This document shows positions 8,992-16,548 of a DNA stretch of 64,000 nucleotides, piece after piece. Both the position numbers and the translations under genes were made by a program. How positions within the stretch are numbered: the stretch's first letter is position 1; each line of letters begins with the position of its first letter. Below the pieces are notes generated by a model. That model searched no databases. It was not told where the DNA came from and worked only from the letters and a program-made list of their open reading frames with translations. The DNA comes from Candidatus Mediterraneibacter stercoripullorum (lineage in GTDB: Bacteria > Bacillota > Clostridia > Lachnospirales > Lachnospiraceae), in NCBI GenBank assembly GCA_019115765.1, contig DXCZ01000002.1, forward strand, positions 20,375-84,374, written 5' to 3'.

Positions 8992-9594
8992 ATGATAGAA
9001 ATAATAAACGCAACAAAGATATTAAAAGGAAAAACTGTACTGGATCAGATCAACTTACAGCTTCAGGAAGGCGATTTCATCCTCCTGAAAGGGCCGAATG
9101 GCTGCGGAAAAACGATGCTGCTGCGGATGATCTGCGGCCTGATCACGCCCGGCAGCGGTGAAATAAAATCAGACAAGGCTTACACATGCGGCGTCATTAT
9201 TGAAAATCCTTCCTTCTTTGAAGGGGAAACTGCAAAATACAATCTGAAATACCTTGCGTCACTTAATCACAGGATCACTGATCTGGAAATTGACAGATAC
9301 TTACAGATGTTTGATCTGTTCGAAGAGCGCAACAAAAAAGTCAGGACTTTCTCCCTTGGGATGAAACAGCGGCTCGCATTGATCCAGGCTATGATGGAAG
9401 ACCCGGATATACTGCTGCTGGATGAGCCTTTCAATGCCATTGATGATGAAAATCTGGAAAACGTATATCATATCCTCAACGAGTTTCACAAAAGAAATAA
9501 AATGATCGTAGTGGCTTCTCATGGAGATCATTCCGATAAATATGAGTTTAACCGAGTGATCCAGATGAACCGGGGGAAGATAAAAACTGACTAA
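8992..9594 (+). CDS. ABC transporter ATP-binding protein
   Basis: A short (200-residue) nucleotide-binding subunit. Walker A GPNGCGKTM is at about 33-41, the signature is FSLGMKQRLAL, Walker B ILLLDEPFNAID is followed by a short D-loop, and the switch histidine is in VVASHGDH. The FSLGMKQRL signature matches drug and lantibiotic-immunity exporters. ATG 8992 follows AGGAGGG. It would pair with the two permeases upstream, one of which is truncated, so the complex is probably inactive. Confidence 0.8.
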   Translation: MIEIINATKILKGKTVLDQINLQLQEGDFILLKGPNGCGKTMLLRMICGLITPGSGEIKSDKAYTCGVIIENPSFFEGETAKYNLKYLASLNHRITDLEIDRYLQMFDLFEERNKKVRTFSLGMKQRLALIQAMMEDPDILLLDEPFNAIDDENLENVYHILNEFHKRNKMIVVASHGDHSDKYEFNRVIQMNRGKIKTD

Positions 9595-9638
9595 AATCAA
9601 ACGCAAATTTAAACCGAAACAGCACAAAAATATAAAGC

Positions 9639-9688
9639 AAAAATCGGAGAAACCCACACCGGTCCGGTGGATTTCTTCCGATTTTTTT
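9639..9688. terminator. Bidirectional terminator between converging units
   Basis: AAAAATCGGA pairs with TCCGATTTTT around an inner CCACACCGGTCCGGTGG stem, with T tracts on both strands. It serves the ABC ATPase (+) and the DUF3791-like unit (-). Confidence 0.85.
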
Positions 9689-9709
9689 CATATTTGATAA
9701 AACGCTATT

Positions 9710-9958
9710 CTATAAATCCTGTGCTTTATTTTTCTCCTGCTCTTCATAATAACAGTCTGCAATATATCCGGCGGATTCCGCCCATAAAGCATTTTCTGTA
9801 TTCTGCAGTGCTTTATAAGTCTGTGAATGGTAAAAAGCACCCACTGCATCCGGAAAAGAAAGATGACTCTTTTCTTTTATAATATCAATCACATCCCGAA
9901 TCTGAATACACAGATTCATAGTGATATCTTTCCCATTGAAAAAATATTTCCCCTCCAT
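9710..9958 (-). CDS. DUF3791-like small protein
   Basis: A soluble protein of about 82 residues, IRDVIDIIKEKSHLSFPDAV then YKALQNTENALWAESAGYI. It resembles the small partner proteins found next to DUF3990 genes in Clostridia, which are often listed as antitoxin-like; the function is not proven. ATG 9958 is preferred because AAGGAGG lies 7 nt upstream. An ATG at 9964 overlaps the stop of the preceding gene but sits on the ribosome site. Confidence 0.5.
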   Translation of the reverse strand: MEGKYFFNGKDITMNLCIQIRDVIDIIKEKSHLSFPDAVGAFYHSQTYKALQNTENALWAESAGYIADCYYEEQEKNKAQDL

Positions 9959-9960
9959 GC

Positions 9961-10335
9961 TCATACCTCCTTACGAGACTCAAAAGTCAGGTGCTCCAAA
10001 GCAAGTGACGTATGAAAAGAAACTTGATTATTAACCTTATTAAACCGAAGTCTTTCGACTGCTTCCTCTGCGCTAAAAATTCCCGATAAATATAATTGAA
10101 CAGTCTCCATAGTATTATCATCCGCAACAGGTCCGATTACCACATCATAGTTATGCTGAATACCGCCCTTAGTCCGATTTTCCTTGATAAACTCGAGCCA
10201 TTCCTTATCTAATGCCGGAAAAACTTGATGTTTATAAAAAAGACTAAATGCTTTTTCTTCAGTAATATTGTGCTTTTTAGCATAATATTCCAACGCCTGA
10301 ATTGACAGCATTTCTACGTCTGACTGAATACTCAT
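9961..10335 (-). CDS. DUF3791-DUF3990 fusion, probable broken toxin
   Basis: The first 35 or so residues (SIQALEYYAKKHNITEEKAF) look like a DUF3791 N terminus. From EWLEFIKENR onward (YDVVIGPVADDNTM, then the EEAVERL segment) it matches the C-terminal half of DUF3990 proteins, which are thought to be related to ADP-ribosyltransferases. The N-terminal half of DUF3990, with its usual LYHGS motif, is absent. The simplest reading is an in-frame deletion joining two adjacent genes of a DUF3791/DUF3990/DUF3791-like operon. ATG 10335 is used; GGAGGAA lies about 10 nt upstream. Family identity is from memory of the conserved blocks. Confidence 0.5.
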   Translation of the reverse strand: MSIQSDVEMLSIQALEYYAKKHNITEEKAFSLFYKHQVFPALDKEWLEFIKENRTKGGIQHNYDVVIGPVADDNTMETVQLYLSGIFSAEEAVERLRFNKVNNQVSFHTSLALEHLTFESRKEV

Positions 10336-10361
10336 AATAATCATTTCCTCCATTTGCCCTT

Positions 10362-10389
10362 ATTATACTAGAAAAAAAGGGGCTTTCAA
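10362..10389 (-). promoter_or_regulatory. Promoter of the DUF3791/3990 unit
   Basis: On the minus strand, TTGAAA and a perfect TATAAT are separated by 16 bp. They lie 26 nt before the ATG at 10335. Confidence 0.75.
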
Positions 10390-10472
10390 TAATTATGTCT
10401 GTTTACAGATAATTCCTGATATTGTGCCAAGCCTTCCAGGCACTCTTCCGACTTCCAACACCAGCTGACCCA

Positions 10473-10631
10473 TTTCAGTCTCCAGGCAGGGGCGCAGTAC
10501 TACTGCGAAGGCCCGTAGTGGAACGCCGGTCCTTGGGCTGCGTCCTTTGCAGCCCTAGTACCGCTGCGTTCCACTCCCGAGCGAAAGCGGGGCCGCCGAA
10601 GCAGCACTGCGCCCCCGCCGGATGCCTGAAA
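10473..10631. repeat. 159-nt imperfect palindromic repeat element
   Basis: The ends are TTTCAG and CTGAAA. Moving inward, GGGGCGCAGT pairs with ACTGCGCCCC, GTGGAACGC with GCGTTCCAC, CGGT with ACCG, and a perfect core GGGCTGC with GCAGCCC closes a 7-nt loop. The element is markedly GC-rich between two AT-rich flanks and begins 7 bp after the permease stop. It could fold as one long RNA hairpin and resembles a MITE or REP-type element. No second copy is in this window. Confidence 0.7.
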
Positions 10632-10637
10632 TACATC

Positions 10638-13268
10638 TTAGTTCATCTTCAGCTCATCAATGATATTCTGCTTCTGTATGATCCCCATCGTATAGATCAT
10701 AGTCAGTCCCACTACAACAAACACGCACACCACAGCGATCCCGATATATTCCCACGGCACGATATAGTTCGTATCCACTCCTCCGGCCAGCACCCTGTAG
10801 ATCATGAAGCTCACCAGAAGGGACAGGATCACCCCGTACAGGATGGAACGCAGCCCGTATATCAGGCATTCGTAGCACATCATCCTCCGGAATCCGCCTT
10901 TCTGCATTCCGACAGAGCGGAGCATGGCGAACTCTTTTCTCCTGAGCATCAGATTTGTAGAAATGGTGTTAAACACATTTGCCACTGCGATCAGGGAGAT
11001 CAGGATGATAAATCCGTAAGACAGTACACCGATTGCAGTCATGATCTGACGGTCCTGTTCGTAATCCTGTGCATTATCATACACAATTCCAGCGATGCCG
11101 GCCTGCTCCACATCCTGAGACAATTCACGGTATACCGAGGCATGATCCGTACACTGAATTCCGATATACCAGTTTCTCCCCAGCAGATCTTTCTGGCTGC
11201 CAAGATACTTTTCATAACCACTCTCACTGGTCAGCATCAGGACCGAGTATCCGGAATTACCATCCACTCCCGCAGGCAGACTGTCATAACTGCCCAGCAG
11301 CTGCGCTCTTCCCAGTGGATATACCGTCTCTCCGTCCTCGCTGTACTCAGTATACTGCATCTCTGCCTCTCCTTTCTGTGCAGGATCTGCAAATACAGAC
11401 ACCCGCTCATACCGCTGGGTATCTGCATTGTAAACCCTCAGCGACGATGGATACAAGAGCGGGAGGCCATCTGTATTTCCGGCATTTTCTGCTCCCTCCA
11501 GAGTCTCGAACAGTTCATCAGGCAGAATCATCAGCCATGCCCCCACTATATCGCTTCCACGTTCCTCATTTCCATTCCATCCATATCCATGCTGCATAAA
11601 TCTTTCATCTACTATTCCTTCGTCAACCGCTATCTCCACCCCATTAAAAGACACGCTGTACTCCTGTGCCAGAGTCACATCCTCATACTGCTCCGCCAGC
11701 CTCCTCACCTGTCCTCTGACATTCCCGGCGTCCGTCTCTCCGGCGCCTTCCAGCTCTCCGTCAGACATCTGCCAGATTACCTGTACATCAGGCATCTCCA
11801 GTACGAAGCTCCCTGTGTCCACCAGATATTTTCCAAAGGATGAGACAGACACAAACAGGACGATGCTCATAGTCAGGGAAGCCACCGTACTTCTGTATTT
11901 CTTCCGATCTCTCCTGTAGTTTTTCTGAGCCAGCATACCCTCCAGACCAAAGATTCTGTAGAACAGCTTTGATGTCTTCACTTCTTTTCCTTTTATCCGG
12001 ATATCCTGGGCCGAACGTATCGCCTCGATAGGAGAGATCTTCCGCACTCTCCGGCAAGGGATCCACGCCGAGATCATCACTGTGGCAAATGCTACTGCAA
12101 CCGCCGCAAGTACGGAAATCCAGGAAATCCGAAGGGGGATATCCATCTCCGTCCCTCCAAACATCCAGTTTGCCAGTCCAGCCCCGATGAAATGAAGAGT
12201 AATCCCGATCCCGACAATCCCTGCAATGCATCCGACCGGGATTCCGACGCAGCTGACGATCAACGCCTCGCACCGCAGAGAACAGCTCAGCTGCCGCTTC
12301 GTAGCTCCCACGGAGGCCAGAAGTCCGAACTGCACTGTCCGTTCTCTCAGAGAAATAGCAAATGCATTGTAGATCAGCGAAATAGATCCTGCCATGATAA
12401 TACTGATCACTATAGCGCACAGCCCTGTCAGGATTCCCGGCAGATTATCATTGTCCGCCACCCCGTACCAGCGGAGCAGAGCTTTATTGGTAGACGTATA
12501 ATCACATACAATGGTTCCAATGTAATCATAGATGTCAGCCGGATCCTGTGTCCGGATATACACATCATGATATTCGGACAGGCTGCCCGAAGCAGACGGC
12601 CCGGCGATCAGTTCATAATTTGTAGTTCCATAGTGCATATTAGGAGTCATACTGTAGATACCCACTACAGTAAAAGACATATGCCTTGTATTTTCCAGAT
12701 GTTCCGGCTCTACGCCCTGCTCCCGGGCATATGTCTCTCCCATATATCCTTCATATGCAGTCAGCCGCTGGCCTTCCCATATCCGGTCTCCTACTTCCAG
12801 CTCCAGCACATCTCCCACCTGGGTAATCTGTCCTTCCTTCTCGTTGGCCTGTATATAAGGCGATATGATCACCTCGTGCTCATTCTCCGGGAGTCTCCCC
12901 TCCAGCAGCTGGATCGGAAACACATCAAACAGCTCTTCGGAAAAGCTCTGGACATACAGATATGGAATCTCTTCACTTGTCAGATTCTCATACTCTGCAT
13001 AGCCCAGGATATCCGACGCCGCTGCCATTTCCACCTGACTGTCGCTTCTGATCTCTTCCAGCTGCTCATCGCTGACATACTCCGCCGCTCCGTACCAGTT
13101 CCCATCGCGGGTCATGCTGTAATCTCTCAGGAAGTTCAACACACTCTGGCCAAATGTAGTAACCGCCGTGATCATGGCCGTAGACAGGATCACCCCGATG
13201 ATAGTCACTGCCGTGCGCATCCGGCTCTGCCTCATGGTGCGCATCGTAATCTTTGAAAATATGCTCAT
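10638..13268 (-). CDS. FtsX/MacB-type ABC transporter permease (BceB-like)
   Basis: A permease of 876 residues with a helix near the N terminus, a large extracellular domain (about 50-270), three helices in an FtsX domain (about 275-410), another single helix (about 470), a second extracellular domain and a final FtsX domain (about 760-870). This two-FtsX layout is that of large permeases regulated by two-component systems. The start overlaps the ATPase gene by 4 bp. The probable role is antimicrobial-peptide or cell-envelope stress defence, inferred from the linked kinase and regulator. Confidence 0.85.
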   Translation of the reverse strand: MSIFSKITMRTMRQSRMRTAVTIIGVILSTAMITAVTTFGQSVLNFLRDYSMTRDGNWYGAAEYVSDEQLEEIRSDSQVEMAAASDILGYAEYENLTSEEIPYLYVQSFSEELFDVFPIQLLEGRLPENEHEVIISPYIQANEKEGQITQVGDVLELEVGDRIWEGQRLTAYEGYMGETYAREQGVEPEHLENTRHMSFTVVGIYSMTPNMHYGTTNYELIAGPSASGSLSEYHDVYIRTQDPADIYDYIGTIVCDYTSTNKALLRWYGVADNDNLPGILTGLCAIVISIIMAGSISLIYNAFAISLRERTVQFGLLASVGATKRQLSCSLRCEALIVSCVGIPVGCIAGIVGIGITLHFIGAGLANWMFGGTEMDIPLRISWISVLAAVAVAFATVMISAWIPCRRVRKISPIEAIRSAQDIRIKGKEVKTSKLFYRIFGLEGMLAQKNYRRDRKKYRSTVASLTMSIVLFVSVSSFGKYLVDTGSFVLEMPDVQVIWQMSDGELEGAGETDAGNVRGQVRRLAEQYEDVTLAQEYSVSFNGVEIAVDEGIVDERFMQHGYGWNGNEERGSDIVGAWLMILPDELFETLEGAENAGNTDGLPLLYPSSLRVYNADTQRYERVSVFADPAQKGEAEMQYTEYSEDGETVYPLGRAQLLGSYDSLPAGVDGNSGYSVLMLTSESGYEKYLGSQKDLLGRNWYIGIQCTDHASVYRELSQDVEQAGIAGIVYDNAQDYEQDRQIMTAIGVLSYGFIILISLIAVANVFNTISTNLMLRRKEFAMLRSVGMQKGGFRRMMCYECLIYGLRSILYGVILSLLVSFMIYRVLAGGVDTNYIVPWEYIGIAVVCVFVVVGLTMIYTMGIIQKQNIIDELKMN

Positions 13269-13948
13269 CGCCGGATCACCTCGTCTTTCACGATCCGTCC
13301 GTCTTCCAGGGACAGGATCCGGTCCGCCTGCAGGGCGATATTCTCGTCATGGGTGATGACCAGCATGGTCTGATTATATTTTTCATTGGAATAACGGAGC
13401 AGCTGCATGATCTCCTGACTGTTCTTCGAATCCAGATTTCCCGTCGGTTCGTCTGCCAGCACGATGGCCGGGGCGTTCATGAGCGCCCTGCCGATGGAAA
13501 CTCTCTGCTGCTGTCCGCCGGAGAGCTGGTTGGGCAGATGTCTCTCTCTCCGCTTCAGCTTCAGCACGGAGAGCAACTCCTCCAGCCGCTCCTCATTTAC
13601 ATCTCTGCCATCCATCAGAACAGGCAGTGTAATATTCTCCCGAACATTGAGCACCGGGATCAGGTTGTAGAACTGATAGATCAGTCCCACCTGCCTGCGC
13701 CGGAACACCGCCAGGGCGTCCTCATTCTGGGCATACACATCTGTTCCGTTTACATACACCTTTCCCGATGTAGGTCTGTCCACTCCTCCGATCAGATGGA
13801 GCAGGGTAGACTTGCCGGATCCGGATGATCCGATGATCGCGGTAAATTCACCCTTTCTCACCGAGAATGATACATGGTCCAGCGCATGGACCTCATTTGC
13901 TCCCTTTCCATAAACCTTTGTAAGATCTTCAACTCTTAATATTTCCAT
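13265..13948 (-). CDS. ABC transporter ATP-binding protein (LolD/MacB/BceA type)
   Basis: A 227-residue ATPase. Walker A is IGSSGSGKST, the signature LSGGQQQRVSIGRAL and Walker B VLADEPTGNLDS, with the family-specific GLIYQFYNLIP Q-loop. TAN(L)DS-type endings mark the MacB/LolD/BceA group. It overlaps the permease start by 4 bp. AGGAGG precedes the ATG. The gene is separated from the kinase gene by 108 nt containing a palindrome, so it may have its own regulated promoter. Confidence 0.9.
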   Translation of the reverse strand: MEILRVEDLTKVYGKGANEVHALDHVSFSVRKGEFTAIIGSSGSGKSTLLHLIGGVDRPTSGKVYVNGTDVYAQNEDALAVFRRRQVGLIYQFYNLIPVLNVRENITLPVLMDGRDVNEERLEELLSVLKLKRRERHLPNQLSGGQQQRVSIGRALMNAPAIVLADEPTGNLDSKNSQEIMQLLRYSNEKYNQTMLVITHDENIALQADRILSLEDGRIVKDEVIRR

Positions 13949-14038
13949 AAATACCTCCTGACGGGCGGTACCGTCCGCCCCCTCTGCTGTTACAGTCTTA
14001 TCTTACCAAAGGTCCATGACACCCCGGTGACTCTAAAA

Positions 14039-14052
14039 TGACAGTTCTGTCA
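14039..14052. promoter_or_regulatory. Candidate response-regulator operator before the ABC genes
   Basis: TGACAG-TT-CTGTCA, a perfect 6-bp inverted repeat, lies immediately after the kinase stop. About 45 nt further down the minus strand is TAAGAT without a good -35. That fits an activator-dependent promoter for the ATPase-permease pair. The function is inferred. Confidence 0.45.
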
Positions 14053-14056
14053 CTTT

Positions 14057-14983
14057 TCATATCGTCTGCTTATAAAACCGGATCCGGAACCTGCTGCCGC
14101 CTTGCCGCCGGTTTTCCGCCCGTATCACTCCGTTCTGGCGGCTCATGATGGACTGGGCGAGAGCCAGGCCGATGCCGAAACTGCTGCTCCCTGCGTTCTT
14201 TCCTTTATAGAACCGCTCAAAGAGATGGGGCAGATCCTCCGGAGCGATTCCAGGGCCGCTGTCACAGACTGAGATCTCTGTATAGAGAGGATTATCCTCG
14301 CAGGAGATCTCCAGCGCTTCCCCATCAGGCGTATATTCCAGACTGTTCTTCACCACATTGCGGACTGCCTCCAGAGTCCATGCCTCATCCGCGGTAAATG
14401 TCATCCCTTCCGCTCCTTCGATCCGGCACCGCTGATCCCGCAGATCCATCTGGATCTCAAAGGGCTCCATCACCTTCTTCAGGAATCCTTCCATAGATAT
14501 GTCTGTGGGCTCCAGGCGGATCGCTCCGGCGTCCAGCTTGGACATTTTCAGAAGGGCAGTGATCAGCCACTCGATCCGCTCCAGCATCCGGTTCATTTCT
14601 CTCAGGATCCGCTTTCGCTGCTCCGGGTCGTCTCCTTCCCGCATCATCCTGGCTGTCATCAGGTTCAGTGTTGTCAGCGGCGTCCGGATCTGATGGGAGA
14701 TATCTGCCAGAGAGTCCGCCAGAGCCTCCTTATCCCCGGCAAGAGTCTCCGACTGCTCACGAAGGCGCACGGTCATCTTGTAGATCTCGTCCCGGAGAAT
14801 AGATATCTCCCCTTCCTCATAACTGCCCAGCACCAGCTCCCCGCTGCCGTGCAGGATCCGGTCAATCTCGCCGCTGAGCCGCCGGAGGGATTTTTTATAT
14901 TTTTTCAGCTTATACACATAGAGCCCGCCGAAGAGCAGTGCTGCTGCAGCGGCGGGCAGTAAACAGATCAATTCATTCACCAA
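14057..14983 (-). CDS. Sensor histidine kinase of the PepSY/ABC module
   Basis: A 308-residue kinase with a single N-terminal membrane segment (about 4-26) and no extracellular loop, then a HAMP-like linker, an H-box ADISHQIRTPLTTL (about 95-108), an N-box NVVKNSLEYTPDG and G-boxes DSGPGIAPEDL and SFGIGLALAQSI. Kinases lacking a sensor loop usually read the state of a partner, here probably the large permease or the PepSY lipoprotein. It overlaps the regulator gene by 11 bp. Confidence 0.88.
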   Translation of the reverse strand: MVNELICLLPAAAAALLFGGLYVYKLKKYKKSLRRLSGEIDRILHGSGELVLGSYEEGEISILRDEIYKMTVRLREQSETLAGDKEALADSLADISHQIRTPLTTLNLMTARMMREGDDPEQRKRILREMNRMLERIEWLITALLKMSKLDAGAIRLEPTDISMEGFLKKVMEPFEIQMDLRDQRCRIEGAEGMTFTADEAWTLEAVRNVVKNSLEYTPDGEALEISCEDNPLYTEISVCDSGPGIAPEDLPHLFERFYKGKNAGSSSFGIGLALAQSIMSRQNGVIRAENRRQGGSRFRIRFYKQTI

Positions 14984-15653
14984 GCCTGTAGCCCATCCCT
15001 CTCACCGTGAGTATGATCTCCGGATTCTGAGGGTCTTTCTCTATTTTTTCTCTTAGGCGCTTAATATACACAGTCAGAGTGTTATCATTGACAAAATCTC
15101 CCGCCGCGTCCCATATCTCATCCAGGAGCATTGACCGGGTCAGGATCATGCCTCTGTGGTTTATAAACGCCAGAAGAAGACGGTACTCCAGAGCGGAAAG
15201 GAAGATTTCCTTCCCCTCTCTCGACACCGTCCCCTTCTCCGTATCAATCCGGATATCCCTGACGCTGACCACGGACTGGGTCCGCCCGGCCCGTCTGAGT
15301 ACCGAGCGCATCCGGGATACCAGTTCCCGGGGCCGGAAGGGCTTGCTGATATAATCGTCCGCTCCCATATCCAGCCCGGTAACTACACTGAACTCATCAT
15401 CCAGGGCGGTCAGGAATATAACCGGCATATCATACTTTGCCTTCACCGCCGTACACACGCTGTAGCCGTTCCCCTGCTTCAGCGTCACATCCAGCAGTAT
15501 CATGTCGAACCGTTCCCGGTCCAGCAGCTCCATAGTCTCCTTCTGCGTCGGTACTGAGGTGACGGAGTATTCCTCCGTCCGCAGGAATTCCGTAAGGTTT
15601 TCCACAATTTCCGGGTCATCCTCCACAAGGAGGACCTTAGCTGTATCATTCAT
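14973..15653 (-). CDS. OmpR-family response regulator
   Basis: A 226-residue protein with a receiver domain (acid pocket VEDD, phospho-Asp in MILLDVTLKQG, T in FLTA, K in SKPF) and a C-terminal winged helix ending VRGMGYRLGE. It pairs with the overlapping kinase. ATG 15653 is chosen because the receiver starts there and GGGAG lies about 11 nt upstream. Confidence 0.92.
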   Translation of the reverse strand: MNDTAKVLLVEDDPEIVENLTEFLRTEEYSVTSVPTQKETMELLDRERFDMILLDVTLKQGNGYSVCTAVKAKYDMPVIFLTALDDEFSVVTGLDMGADDYISKPFRPRELVSRMRSVLRRAGRTQSVVSVRDIRIDTEKGTVSREGKEIFLSALEYRLLLAFINHRGMILTRSMLLDEIWDAAGDFVNDNTLTVYIKRLREKIEKDPQNPEIILTVRGMGYRLGE

Positions 15654-15672
15654 GGTCTGTATTTCTCCCTTA

Positions 15673-16404
15673 TCAGTCTCTTTCCTCGCTCCACTCCAGG
15701 ATCGTTCCGGAATTTGCATCGATCTCGAACTCATATTCCCTGCTGTTATAATGAATCTCACCTTCATATTTATATCTCCCGTCGTCCCGGTCCAGCTCGA
15801 TCTTTATATCCTGCTCTGTCGCTCCGGAAACTCTGTCGAGGGCAATGCCGATTGCTTCATCTATGCTGACAGCCACATCGGAATTGCCCGAGCTGTTATT
15901 ACTGGTCTGACTATTCCCCTGACTGCCGCCGGAGGAAGCTGTATTGCCGGAATTTCCGGAGTTTCCGGAGTTCTGTGTCTGGCTGTTATCCTGTGTCTGC
16001 CCGTCTGATGTCGAGGAGGAACTATTACCGTTTTCCGGACTGCTGCTATTATTCTGCGAACCATCGTCCGGGACAAGGGCACTTCCCAGTCCGGAGCTGT
16101 CACCTTCCGCCGTATCATCCGAAGCCGTATCCACATCCGAACTGAGGATTCGTCCATCTGATGCCTGAATCTCATAGTCATACTCCCTGCTTCCTGCATT
16201 GAACTGGATATCATAAGTTTTTCTTCCGTCATCCTGGTCCTCAGCCACACTCAGCCGTGTCGTATCCTCTTCATTCACCCCTGCATCATTTAACGCGGTT
16301 TCCAGCGCTGCATCTCTGCCGATATCTGCACTGCTCCCGCAGCCGGTAACCGCACCCAGAGCGAAAATTACAACTGCTGCAGCAAATAATGTCTTCTTTC
16401 TCAT
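15673..16404 (-). CDS. PepSY-domain lipoprotein
   Basis: A 243-residue lipoprotein with lipobox GAVTGC at about 17-22. Two PepSY repeats (about 28-90 and 180-243, each with a YD(Y/I)xFxxGxREYxYE-like core and a closing GxIL) are joined by a Ser/Asn/Gly/Gln-rich low-complexity linker. It is anchored outside the membrane. As first gene of the unit it may act as an accessory sensor or inhibitor for the kinase and transporter. That role is inferred from position only. Confidence 0.85.
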   Translation of the reverse strand: MRKKTLFAAAVVIFALGAVTGCGSSADIGRDAALETALNDAGVNEEDTTRLSVAEDQDDGRKTYDIQFNAGSREYDYEIQASDGRILSSDVDTASDDTAEGDSSGLGSALVPDDGSQNNSSSPENGNSSSSTSDGQTQDNSQTQNSGNSGNSGNTASSGGSQGNSQTSNNSSGNSDVAVSIDEAIGIALDRVSGATEQDIKIELDRDDGRYKYEGEIHYNSREYEFEIDANSGTILEWSEERD

Positions 16405-16433
16405 TTGAATATCTCCCTTCCTGTATATATATC

Positions 16434-16454
16434 ATCAACTTTTTTTCTGTTGAT
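16434..16454. promoter_or_regulatory. Inverted repeat before the PepSY operon
   Basis: ATCAAC and GTTGAT flank a 9-nt T-rich loop about 30-50 nt upstream of the lipoprotein ATG. A minus-strand TATAGT lies just upstream of it (about 16459-16464). Possible operator or 5' hairpin. Confidence 0.4.
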
Positions 16455-16548
16455 ATCACTATACAGCAGAAAGATTAAAAAAACATTAGAAATTTACATT
16501 TCTCCGCATGAATTCCGTCAAGTTCTTCGGCAGTCTATATTCTAAGTC

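Noticed and set aside
10422-11843. A 473-codon open frame on the plus strand
   Set aside because: It is antisense to the permease gene, rich in His/Ser/Pro as expected of a complement frame, has no ribosome site and matches no family.
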